This document shows positions 23,444 to 33,837 of a stretch of 64,000 nucleotides of DNA, in pieces. A program made the translations under genes and the position numbers. Under the pieces are notes generated by a model. The model was not told where the DNA came from. It searched no databases and was given only the letters and a program-made list of their open reading frames with translations. Source of the DNA: Anaeramoeba flamelloides (taxonomy: Eukaryota; Metamonada; Anaeramoebidae). The DNA lies in NCBI GenBank assembly GCA_027625915.1, contig JANTQA010000012.1:1333001-1397000 (forward strand). Direction: 5' to 3'. Position 1 is the first letter of the stretch, and every line of letters begins with the position of its first letter.

Positions 23444-24198
23444 AATATTCCCGAAAATACCCGAAAATTTTTTAACCACGTAAAAAAAGGTTATGAACAA
23501 CTTCAAAGAAAAACTAGTGCCAATATACTCAGTTTAAAGGTAAATTTGGAATTTTAATTTGGAAAAAAATTTTTTGTCTGAAAATATCAAAATTCAAAAA
23601 ATATAAATTTTTGGGAATAGTATATGGCCAATTTTGTGTGAAAGGAATTGATATATTAGATGAATGTAACATTTCTAATCATTCAGAATTGGTATTAAAT
23701 AAATGAGAGAAAATGTACTTGTAAAGAAAATTTCCAATTCTGTATCATTATCTATAATTTTGGAATCTTAAATACAATTCTAAAATAACCAAATAATATC
23801 TAATCGTACAATACATACACATACCCTACACACGGTGACCCAAACCAAACTTTATTTAACTTCCCATTCAATAAAAGGAACTGACTTAATCATAGCATAC
23901 GAACACACACCATACCAAACCTAACACAGCCCATACCAATACCCTGGCATACCCATACACGTACCCTAATAAGTACCAACAATTACTCAAATATACTCAC
24001 AAGGTACCAAAACCTCTTTAGAGTAGTTTAAAGTAGAAAATTCAAAAAAAAAATATTGTGTCTAAAAGTAAAATTGTTATTTTATCATGAAACTGAGTAT
24101 ATTGGCCTCGGGTTTTTTCGAAATTGTCCATAACCTTTTTTTACGTGGTTAAAAAATTTTGGGTATTTTCGATTTTCGGGTATTTTGGGAATATTTCA
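23444..24198. mobile_element. Element with ~100-bp terminal inverted repeats
   Basis: The left arm 23444-23535 and right arm 24090-24198 are inverted copies. Shared blocks are AATATTCCC.AAAATACCCG, then TTTTTTAACCACGTAAAAAA, then AGGTTATG.ACAA and GCCAATATACTCAGTTT. The 554-base interior has no protein. Its part at 23800-24000 is strikingly C-rich on this strand with recurring CATACC-like words, unlike the rest of the window. Target duplications are not clear. It is probably a non-autonomous DNA transposon or foldback element. Confidence 0.65.
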
Positions 24199-24220
24199 AA
24201 CACCCGGTACTTTTATGTGC

Positions 24221-24255
<35 letters not shown>

Positions 24256-24701
24256 TCAAAAATTTTAGCTCAACATATACTGCTAATGGAAGTTATTTTG
24301 GGTATTTTATCTTTATTTTTTAAAAAAATATTTTCAAATATTTAGATCAATATCATTTTTACTTTTCTTTTTTTGAAAAAATTTTCTCTTTTTGCCAAAT
24401 TCTTATTTTTCTTTTGTTTTTCTTTTTCTTTTTTTTTTTTGATACCTTTTTCAGATTTTTGATATTCTTTTATTTTTTTTTTTTATTGTCTGTTTTTTTT
24501 TTGTTAATATTTTTGATGCAATACCAAAGATTATGTGGAATTAAAAAAATTTTCGAAAATACCAAACTTGATTAGTAATTATTCTTAAATCCTTCAAGGT
24601 TTACAATCCCTGAAATTTGAAAAAAGATTATCTTGTGTTGGGGGTAGTGACTTGTTAATTTGGTTTTTAGTTGATCGATCTTGGATTTGGTATGAGTTTT
24701 A

Positions 24702-25045
24702 AAAGTGGCTCAAAATGGCAATTTTTGACAATTTATTTTTTTTTTCTTCCGAAATCAGATTTGAAGATTGTAGGATTAATTGGCTTGAATTTAAGTTATA
24801 ATAAAATGTGTTTTTTGGGTTGTTGGTTGAAATTTTTAATTAGGTTTGGTTTTATTTGGAGCTTTTAAAAAACAATTTTTTTAAATAAGTTAATTGACAA
24901 AAAAATATTTAAAAATTTTCTTCTACAACCCAACAATTTAAATTTATTCATAAACACCTACCAATCTATTAGTCTTACACTCTTCAATTTGGATTTCGGA
25001 AAAAAAAAAAATAAATTGTCAAAAATTGCCATTTTGAACAACTAT
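24702..25045. mobile_element. TA-flanked MITE, 344 bp, nested
   Basis: It is flanked by TA at 24700-24701 and 25046-25047. The inverted ends read AAAGTGGCTCAAAATGGCAA on the left and ATAGTTGTTCAAAATGGCAA on the reversed right. Both continue through TTTTTGACAATTTATTTTTT and a TTCCGAAATC block, giving arms of roughly 90 bases. No transposase is present. Confidence 0.75.
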
Positions 25046-25047
25046 TA

Positions 25048-25524
25048 CAGTGATCAAAATAATGCATGCACAAAGACTATTATCCGTGTTTCAAAATATT
25101 ATCCGTGCTTTTTTTTCTTCTTGTACCAAGGTAACATCCAATCTACTACTAAATAGTATACCTAAGTTCATATCAATTTTGAAAGTAAAGGTCTGGTTAT
25201 TTTCAGTAAAATTTAAATTATTCATGAAAATAGTTGAAAATTTTCCATAATATTCTCAATTTTTTTGAATTTTTTTGTTATTTTGATGAGTAAAAATTTT
25301 CTCACAAATTTACTCTATTTTTCGAGATAAATTTTACAATTTGATCCTTCATTTTTAGAATTTCTTTTTAAATAATAGAACTTTAAGAAACCAATACCAT
25401 ATTTATTTAGGGTTTACTATTGGTTTCTTTCATTGGTTCGTGTTTAGGTCTTCTATAACAAAAAACACGCTTTTTATTTTGAAACACGCATAAAATTTTT
25501 TTGCACGCTTTATTTTGACTACAG
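25048..25524. mobile_element. TA-flanked MITE, 477 bp, nested
   Basis: It is flanked by TA at 25046-25047 and 25525-25526. The inverted ends read CAGTGATCAAAATAATGC on the left and CTGTAGTCAAAATAAAGC on the reversed right, continuing to CGTGTTTCAAAATA. It shares its left TA with the right TA of the neighbouring 344-bp element, so it inserted second. No coding capacity was seen. Confidence 0.75.
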
Positions 25525-26276
25525 TAAAACTCATACCAAATCCAAGATCGATCAGCTAAGGACCAAATTAACAAGTCACTACACCCTACGTAAGATAATC
25601 TTTTTTCAAATTTCAGTGATTGTAAACCTTAAGCCAATATCAAATTGAATCTAAAAAACCTTGAATTAAAAGATCAAAAAATTCAGTTTTCACCAATGTC
25701 CACAATTAAATACAATTTGGATAAATTGAACCTTCTTAAATTTAACTTTATGTCTTTTTTTGACTTGTATTTTAATTTCAATTCCCAATCTAATTTTCAG
25801 AAGCGGTTTTTGTTTTAAAATGAAGAAAAAAATATATTAAAAAATATTTCATAAAATTAGTACATTTTCTTACCGTTTTAGAATTAAAATCAATGTGGCA
25901 AGGTTTTTACAGAAGATAAATCAAAAGAGAAATTAATCCGATTAACTTTCAAAATCAAAACTTTATAAAATGAAATTCTCTCAGCTTATTCTATTTATAG
26001 TTTCTAATCAAACAAAATCGCATTTGTTAACTATCGGTTAAACATTTTATTCAAAAAAAAATTAAATATTTTTTATTTTTTATCAATTTTAACACTTCGA
26101 TAATTTTTTACGATGAGCAGTAAAAGAGTAAAAGCTAAAATACTTTATTTAAAAAAACAATTCCTTTTAATCTAATAAACTGTATCTAATACAACTTTCC
26201 ATTTAAATTCTAATAGAGAAAAAGAGCTTTACGCCCAATCAATAAAAATCAAATCAAAAACAACACAAAAAAAACT

Positions 26277-26345
26277 ATTTCAAAAACCAAAACGAAAACG
26301 AAAACGAAAACAAAAACAAAAACAAAAACAACAACAAAAAAAACG
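26277..26345 (+). repeat. (AAAACG)n/(AAAACA)n hexanucleotide repeat
   Basis: AAAACG occurs several times in a row and passes into AAAACA units and CAACAA. It is a simple-sequence tract with no gene overlap. Confidence 0.85.
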
Positions 26346-27339
26346 ATCAATAACAAAAAAAAATCATTAAAAACAAAATTTAATGAGATTAAAATTTGTA
26401 AGTTATGAAAACAATTTTCTATTTTCTTTTTTCTTTTTTCTTTTTACCTTCTCTCCAAACAAAAGAAAAAAAATATAAATAATCACAAAAAAAGAAAAAG
26501 ATTAATGATCATTTTTCTTCTACTTCATTCACCAGCTAATTTGTTTTCAATCAAGTGGGGCAACAACTGGGTAAACAAGCCCATTCGTACCCCACAAAAA
26601 AATAACCAGATCAATTTCTAACAATTGAGTTTATATACAAATACAAAGCAAGGCTTGTTAAACGAACAAAGGAAACTTGTTAAATATTAGGATTTGATAT
26701 TTTAAGAGAAAATACTTCTTATCCATTTTCTTCCATTATTCCAAATAAAATATACAACATTTTAAAAAATTTCAAATAGTTTACATTTTCTTTAGTATTT
26801 AATTAGTAATTCTCCGTGTAGAAAATACTGTCATTTTCCAATAAATAGACTAAAATTTATGTTTCAACCGCCCAAACTATTTTACGAATTATTAGTTGAC
26901 AAATACAAACTGGAATAAAATCAATTAGAAATGATATTTTAAGAGATTATATTCAGCTACCTTATTGAACTTTTGATATCAATTTTTAATTCCTGTTATT
27001 TTCCAATTAAAAAACCATATTTTTTAATTTCAAGTTTCCAAAAATATTTTCAAGATTTTTAGTTGAAAAAACCTAGACATCTTCTCAAAGTTAATTGGAA
27101 ATGATATTTTGAAGATTGCATTAAGATTCATTATTGAACTTTGAGATCAAATTTTAATTAGTAGAGCTTGATTTTAATTGATTTAAAAATTGTTATTTTG
27201 CATTTGGTTTCAAGTTCTCACTTCAAAGGATTAGCAAATCTTATTTATTTATTTTCCCCAAAGGTAATAGAGTAATGACTTACACAAGAATCCAATTAAA
27301 CGTCGATAAACAAAACACCTTTATTGGCTTTAGAGAATT

Positions 27340-28450
27340 AGTTCATATTTTTTTCAAGAGTCCATTTTTTCCAATCAATTATCAGTAAAAAGATTCTGAT
27401 TCTTTTGGTTTGTATTTTTATGGACTGAATGAGTAAAAAGTAAAATTTGACAAAATCGTTTTTTATTTTTCTGAAATATCACCTTTAGTAATTTCTGAGA
27501 GTATGTAGGAACAAATAACCTTGAAACTAGAATCTTATTTTAAGAATACATTAAAAATAAATCCAATATTGAATCCTTGAAGCTCAAAAAAATTTATAAT
27601 TAATTTTATTTCCAAATATTTATTAAATTTCTTGATATTTAAAAGATTATTTAATACCCTTTTTCAGATACCAAGACTATAAATAACTAACTTTTATTAT
27701 TTAAATAAGTTATTTGAATATATTTTTTATCATTTTTTTATTAGAATTATTTATTTGAAAATAACTGAAAAAAGCCGAGAAGAAATAAAAAAAAATCTAT
27801 TAACACGTTTAATCGTTGTGTTGTTGATAATCCACTGAATGAATTAAGATTAAGTGATTAATTATTGACTAACAGTAATCAAATTATAAAGTATTTATTT
27901 TCGGGCTATAAGTTGAATTTTCCAGGTTTTAAAAAAGTATTTTGGGAAAATTTTTAATAGAATAGTTTGGTTATTATTTCTCAGATTTTTTTATTAAACA
28001 ATAAGGAAAAAATTGATTTGAACTTTTCTTTGTATCTAAAAATATTATATTGTTTTAAAGTTTAAAATAATTATTGTATTTTTTTTTTTTTTAAATTAAT
28101 CTGTTTTTTGAACAAAGTTATTTCAAAACTAAAGTGGTTTACTGTTTATAAGTTTTTTTTGTACCATACACTTCCTCCACTTACAATAAAATTTCAATCT
28201 TATTCAAAGAATTTTTTTTTTTTTGTAAGAAATTAGAAATATGTTGAATTTTAATCTTTCAAAATGGAAAAAAATGGATCAGACTTTTATATAAAATAAT
28301 TCATTTTTGAAAATATCATTAAAAGTAATTTCGTATTATAGTAATCATATTTTTACTTTATTTTTCATTTTAAAGATGTGGTAAATTATAATTTGAATTT
28401 GTAATCAAATTTACTAGAATATTTTTTTATGGTTACTAGTCCCCTGAACT
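27340..28450 (+). repeat. Dispersed repeat family J, long copy 1
   Basis: It aligns with 62270-63370 along its length. Landmarks are GAAATATCAC.TTTAGTAAT, GTATG.A.GAACAAA, TTGAATTTTCC-like sequence, GTTTAAAATAATTATT, AAATATGTTG and the closing TTATGGTTACT. The second half matches 20470-21020. No coding frame was found. Confidence 0.6.
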
Positions 28451-28854
28451 TTTGAGATAAAATGCAATTTTTTTTTAATTTGAATCTAACAGAAATCTAA
28501 ATGAAATTTTATTCAAGTACAAAAATATGTCAGAAAAATCTCAAAATAATTTTTTATTTCAACAAGATATGGATTTTTTGGAATTGGTTGTATTTCTTAA
28601 TGAAAATATATTTAATACCTTTTTTCCCACCCGTCTCATCAATAATAGAAACTTCTAATTTCCCAACCCCAATCACCCAAGCTTTTAAATTAAATTATTG
28701 ATTATGCCATTCCATCAAAGTGTTCATTGATGCAACGCAAAAAAAAAAAAAAAACATTTACTAATTCATTTTGAATTTAGCAGCAGTTTAAATCCCATTA
28801 ATTGATAAGGGTGTTCTTATATAAAAGCGAAACAACCAAACCAAATTTAATATA

Positions 28855-29398
28855 AACTAGATTCCAAATTTTTTGAAACAGTAATCAGAATTTAAAGAAT
28901 AACAAATGTCCCCGTTTCTTTCATTTTGAAAATAATTTTGATTTTTACAAACTATTCTTATTTTTTCTATTTTTGTGTTTTCTGTTTTGTTTACATTTCC
29001 TTTTTTCCAGTCAGGTTATCTTTTTCCTTAGATGTGGAATTTTTTTTCCAATTGTTGATATAAAGTAAAATGCCCAATTTACTTAAATAGAAAAACCATA
29101 TACGATTGGTTGATGGTATCCGACCTTTGATCGATCAACAATTGTTGGAGAAATTCCAACAAATTTACTAATAGGTTTTTTGCTACTCTCGTTTCATCAT
29201 TTTGGAAACAAAGATTTTTATTTTTTTCGTTTGATATTTTTTTTTTTTGTTTGGATAAAAATCTCTACATATAAAAACAAGAATAATATGGTAACTTAAA
29301 CAAGATTTAATATTAATCTTGTAAAAATTTAATAAATTGAGTTTTTTTTTTCTTCCTATTTTGAATTATAGTGTGTACAAATTTTCGGAATCGAGTTT
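28855..29398. mobile_element. Tc1/mariner-type MITE, family B, copy 2
   Basis: The left end AACTAGATTCCAAATTTTTT and the right end, reversed, AACTCGATTCCGAAAATTTG match, with TA on both sides. It shares with the 9651 copy the blocks TTTGATCGATCAACAATTGT, CATTTCCTTTTTTCCAG and GTTTCATCATTTTGGAAACA. It is more diverged at its ends than copy 1. No transposase is present. Confidence 0.75.
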
Positions 29399-29429
29399 TA
29401 TATCTAAGCTATTTCCAAAAAAAAAAAAA

Positions 29430-30045
29430 AATGGCATTTTAATTCTAAAATATCTTTATTAAACTAAATTCTAATACAACTATTTAAATATCCAAAATTG
29501 TCATTAATTTTTTTCTGGATTCTTTTCACAAGCACACCCATTTTGTTTATTTGTGTTGCATTACTTTAATAAAAGATATCAAAGTTTCTGATCTTATTTT
29601 TATAAGATTTTCCAAGGGGTTAGAAATTGATATGATTATTTTTTTCTTTTTGATCTTATAAAATTTTTACCAAAGAGGTTTAATCTCGATAAAATTTCCC
29701 AATAGGATGAAAAAATTATAACTCAGTTTTGCTTTTTTAAAAAACCTTTCAATCCTTATCATATTGAAAATTTTTTTATTGAATTTTATTTTAATTTACT
29801 TTGCACGAAAAAAAAGTGCCAATTTTTTTTTTCATTTTAATGAAAATATTTTGGAATGTAAACCCTAGACACTGATTTAACCAGTATTTATATTTCTCAA
29901 AATTTGGTATTATTAATTTACAAATAGAACTATTAATAATAAGAGAATTTTAAATGAAATGTAAAACAAAATGCCACGCCTTTTTTGGGGAATATCTTTT
30001 TTTTATATATCTATACAATATTATTGAATAATGATTAGTGTTTTA
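29430..30045 (+). repeat. Dispersed repeat family I, copy 3
   Basis: It matches 19600-20235. It ends immediately before the DEK gene frame, so it may occupy that gene's promoter or first intron. Confidence 0.6.
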
Positions 30046-30100
30046 AAATAATTAAGAAATAAATCGAATTGATTTGATTTAAAAAAATAAATATAATTAA

Positions 30101-31486
30101 TTGAATCTCTTTAACAAATATCACAACATTAAACTGAAAATTATAGTAAAAAAAAAAATTAAGCATTTTGATGTTACAAATGATCCACTTTTAGGCTCAT
30201 TGCATAAAGTGTTATATGGAAATAAACCTGAAAACGAAAAAAAAATGAAAAAAAATGTTCTCAAGTGGGACGGGTATGAAAAGGATGATGAAGACACAGA
30301 AGAAAGGCTATATGATAAATTGTATCAATGGCTGTTATCCTATTTACGAGAATTATGCTCCTTGCTCCAATTAAAAGTTTCTGGCAAAAAAGCCGATGTA
30401 GTTGATCGAATCTTAGAATTTTTACAATGTCCTTCAGCTGGGTTAATGAAAAAGGGGAACGCTGGTCGAAGAAAAGGTGGTAAAAAAAAAAAATCAAAAA
30501 AAAAAAATTTCTCAAGTTCATCAACAAGTTCATTATCAAGCCTCAGCTCTGATATAGATTCTGATCTGGATTCTGATCTTAATTCCAATTCTAGTTCTGG
30601 TTCCATTTCCGAATCTAAATCTGGATCTAATTCACACAAAAGCGAAAGTGAAAGCGAAAGCGAAAGTAAAAGCAAAAGTGAGTGTGAAAAATCAAAAAAA
30701 CCAAGCTCTAAAAGTAAAAGTAAAAGCAAAAATAAAAGTTCAAATTCTGATACTGATACTGATTCTGGTGAAGGAAATTCCAATTCCGATTCAAATTCAA
30801 ATTTTGAAGAAAATAAAGAAAATATACACGAAAACAAACAATCAAAAAAAGGTAAAATAAATCCTAAAGTATTAGCCCAAAAGGAAAAGAAAAAAAAAGC
30901 AGAAAAAGAAAACAAAAAGGAAAAGAAAACGGAAACTGAAACTGAAACTGAAACAGAAACAGAAACAGAAACAGAAACAGAAACGGAAACAGAAACGGTA
31001 CAAGAAAGGGAAAAGGAAAAGGAAAAGGAAAAGGAAAAGGTAAACGAGACAGAAAAAAAAAAAGAAAAAGAAAACCAAAATAATGAAATAAAAGGAATGA
31101 CTGACAGTGAAAATGAAGAAAATAATACTGACAATGATTACATTGATGATAATGAAGATTACGTGGATGATAATCAAACTGACAATAGAGATGAATATGA
31201 CAGAGAGGAAGGCGGTGAGAATGATGAAGAAGAACAAATGGAAATGGATATAGAACAAGAAACAGAAGTTATTTCAGAAAAAATAGATGAAAAACCCCTT
31301 GAAGAATTAATTTCTAATACCATTTATGGAATTATTAATTCCGCTAAACTTGAAAAATTAACAGTTGGCGATCTTGAAGATTTGCTTGTTGAAGAATATC
31401 AAATTAATTTAGAAGATTATCGTGGATTAATAAAATCAACGATATTGTCCACAATTGATAAAAAAATACAACAAAACAATAATTAA
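30101..31486 (+). CDS. DEK: DEK-like chromatin protein, start uncertain
   Basis: The 461-residue frame has the order of the DEK oncoprotein family. A conserved N-terminal region lies at ~30-115 (LLGSLHKVLYG, KKMKKNVLKWDGY, a SAP-type DNA-binding helix pair ending VSGKKADVVDRILEFLQ). A long acidic and Ser/Lys/Glu/Thr low-complexity linker occupies ~125-395. A DEK-C domain (EELISNTIYGIINSAKLEKL, then LEDLLVEEYQI) lies at ~400-455. DEK proteins bind and supercoil DNA and act on chromatin in the nucleus. The frame has no ATG before the conserved block: position 30101 is TTG, and the first in-frame ATG at 30245 lies inside the domain. The true start is therefore probably in an upstream exon I could not locate, joined at AG near 30146 or 30163. 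The linker's Glu-Thr run is encoded by a GAAACN hexanucleotide repeat. Confidence 0.85.
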   Translation: MNLFNKYHNIKLKIIVKKKIKHFDVTNDPLLGSLHKVLYGNKPENEKKMKKNVLKWDGYEKDDEDTEERLYDKLYQWLLSYLRELCSLLQLKVSGKKADVVDRILEFLQCPSAGLMKKGNAGRRKGGKKKKSKKKNFSSSSTSSLSSLSSDIDSDLDSDLNSNSSSGSISESKSGSNSHKSESESESESKSKSECEKSKKPSSKSKSKSKNKSSNSDTDTDSGEGNSNSDSNSNFEENKENIHENKQSKKGKINPKVLAQKEKKKKAEKENKKEKKTETETETETETETETETETETETVQEREKEKEKEKEKVNETEKKKEKENQNNEIKGMTDSENEENNTDNDYIDDNEDYVDDNQTDNRDEYDREEGGENDEEEQMEMDIEQETEVISEKIDEKPLEELISNTIYGIINSAKLEKLTVGDLEDLLVEEYQINLEDYRGLIKSTILSTIDKKIQQNNN

Positions 31487-33837
31487 TATATCTATAACAA
31501 TAAAAAAAAATAATAATAAATTAACATTAATATAATTTACTGAAATTAGCTTTTGTTTTTGAATCCAAAATTAAAAAAAAAATCTTTATTTTGTGTTCTT
31601 AGTTTTTACAAAAACAAGTCTATATATGTCCTTAATAAAATTAAGTACTATTTTTTTCTAGATAATATTTTTCGAAATCCAAGTTCATAACTGAATTCCA
31701 TTAACCACTTGTGACAATTTTTTTTTAGAATAAAAACACTCTCAACTTTTGAATATCGAAAATATTTTTTGAAATTAGTGTGTAATTTTTTATTTTTTTT
31801 TGAATAATTGGGGTTGAGAAAAGCTTGAAATCAAAGAATAAGCTAATTTATTAAATTAGAATGGTTTTCAGAGAGTTTATCTTTTTAGTTGAACTTTTTT
31901 TTATTTTTACTATTTAAAAATAAAAAAAACATTTGAAGACCAAATTAGTGCCTTTTGTGAAAAGAAAATTCCCTATAATTTAGAATTTGTTTTTGTAAAT
32001 GAGTTAAAATAAGATAGTGTATCGAAAAATATACATAATTTCAAGTGTGAATTCAATCATTTTGTCAAAACATGTTTTCAAGAAAAAGTTAAATTGAAAC
32101 TTTATTTATTTTTATTTTTTCATTAGATTTTTTAATTGTGTTTTAGGAAAGTATTTGATCAGTTTTTCATTTTTAGTGTTTTTTGGATCGTAGGGACATA
32201 TAAACTCTTCCCCAAAATTTTACACAAATAGATTTTTTAATTCCGAAAATTTCTTTCTTAATATTTCATCTTAAGGGGATTGAGTACCAACCACATAGAA
32301 GCCGAAAATTAAAGTCTGTTGTTATTGAAGGTAAATAATATTAGCTTTCTACACGATCCAAATATCTCTTTTAAAATTTGATTTTCAGAATTTTCTTATT
32401 ATTTGATCACAACAATTAAAAATAATCTTGTATTAGTCAAAAAGGATGATCTCTTTTGGAAAATATAATCTACATTATTATACAAATTTTTTGGCTGAAT
32501 CATCAATAAACAAAATTTAAGATTGAAAAATATCTTACTTAAATTTGTATAAAAATTTAGATTAGTTACTAAAAAATTCAATTTTTTTAATATAATTATA
32601 TAATTAACGAATAGAGTCTTTTAACAAATTATTTCTTAATTATTGGAAATGTATTGATATTACTATTATCTTTATAATAAGGAAACAAAATTTATTATTA
32701 ACGTTTAATGTTGAATATTATTGAGTTAATCTTTGAAATTAAAAAATTATAAAAATAGTTACCTTTTTGAGATTTCTAAAGATGAATTATTAACTACTGA
32801 AATACTACTATTTGGGTTTCTATTTTCAGATTTGGAAAAGGAATATATCAGAAATTTACAAATATGATGATTTTTAATAGTGATCATTAGTAAAAAATGT
32901 AATAATTTATTGTCTAATAGGATTTATAATCCAATTTTTTTGAGTCTACCAAAACTATTTGAGCCATAGCACACTAATACCATTTACACCCAATAACAAC
33001 ATACTTTGATTATAGAGAAATATATAGTGACGGTAATCCCTTAAAGTTGATTCTTTGGTCAAACTTTTTTTTTATTTTTTATTCTTTTTTTGCCGATCCA
33101 AAAATCCAAAAAAACAATTATTTGACTTATATTCAACGGTTGTGCCTTAAATATTTTTTTTTTTTAATAACTATTTGATTCAGGAGAATCTGATTGTAAA
33201 AGTGCCTCGACTGTATTTTGGAAGTAAATTTTTTTAAAGAAAAATTAATGTTGGTATCTAACCCCTGTGACTTGTTAAATACATGTTTCAAATTAAAGAT
33301 CAGGTTTCTTTTTTCAAGAATACCCATATATTAAAATAATCAAAGAAACTAAAAATGAACAAGAAGGAAACAGGATATTAATACCTTAAAACCCTCTTAT
33401 TTAACAAAGACATTCAAAAATGGAAAGAACAAATAATGAAAATTTTTCAATAAGTATTGTTTAATTTTTAGTTTTTTGACAAAAAAAATCCAAATCAAGG
33501 AAAAAACTTTGCAAAATTTCGAACATCTTTCAATTCCAAATTATTAATTATGAACAAAAATGAATAGTTTTACTTTCAAAATCGATTTTAAATTAGTCAT
33601 ACTATTGGTTTCTGAATTAGATGTAGTATTAGTTAATAAGAAAAAAAAAGTACAACATTAATTTGAAATTCCAATACTATGATTTGGTTAAAAAATTTAG
33701 GGTCAAGGTAGAAACTAATCGAAAAGAGTTTGCATTGTCAGAAAAAAATTATGATTCAAATGATCATAACCCTTAAATGTAAGTTAATGAGCTCAAAAAA
33801 GATCCAAAAATAAAGTTATTTTTAACCATTTTTTTTT
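31487..33837. other. Intergenic, one repeat, no gene
   Basis: Repeat family G (32340-33040) fills the middle. The remaining ~1.6 kb is AT-rich sequence without recognisable genes. ATGAGCTCAAAAAA occurs both at 33787 and at the DHHC gene start, a short local duplication. Confidence 0.65.
32340..33040 (+). repeat. Dispersed repeat family G, copy 2
   Basis: It aligns in the same direction with 11040-11930, notably AGTTAATCTTTGAAATTAAA, ATGATGATTTTTAATAGTGA and ACTATTTGAGCCATAGCACA. Confidence 0.65.

Larger units (their letters stand above)
24592..25633. mobile_element. Palindromic element split by two later TA insertions
   Basis: The arms 24592-24701 and 25525-25633 are inverted copies of ~110 bases (AAGGTTTACAATC, CTGAAATTTGAAAAAAGATT, GTGACTTGTTAATTTGG, GATCGATCTTGGATTTGG). 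The left arm ends GAGTTTTA and the right arm starts TAAAACTC. Collapsing one TA restores GAGTTTTAAAACTC, the exact palindrome centre. The insertion at 24702-25524 therefore hit the central TA. Confidence 0.75.
22759..30100. other. 7-kb intergenic transposon graveyard, no gene
   Basis: Contents listed separately are a half copy of MITE C (23357-23435), an inverted-repeat element at 23444-24198, a nested set at 24592-25633, a hexanucleotide repeat at 26277-26345, a family J repeat (27340-28450), MITE B (28855-29398) and a family I repeat (29430-30045). 26930-27060 and 27100-27230 resemble each other as diverged direct copies. No protein-coding signal was seen. Confidence 0.7.

Noticed and set aside
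30340-31134. Ser/Phe-rich frame antisense to the DEK-like gene
   Set aside because: It is the reverse of the Lys/Glu/Ser low-complexity linker and has no start context or domain.
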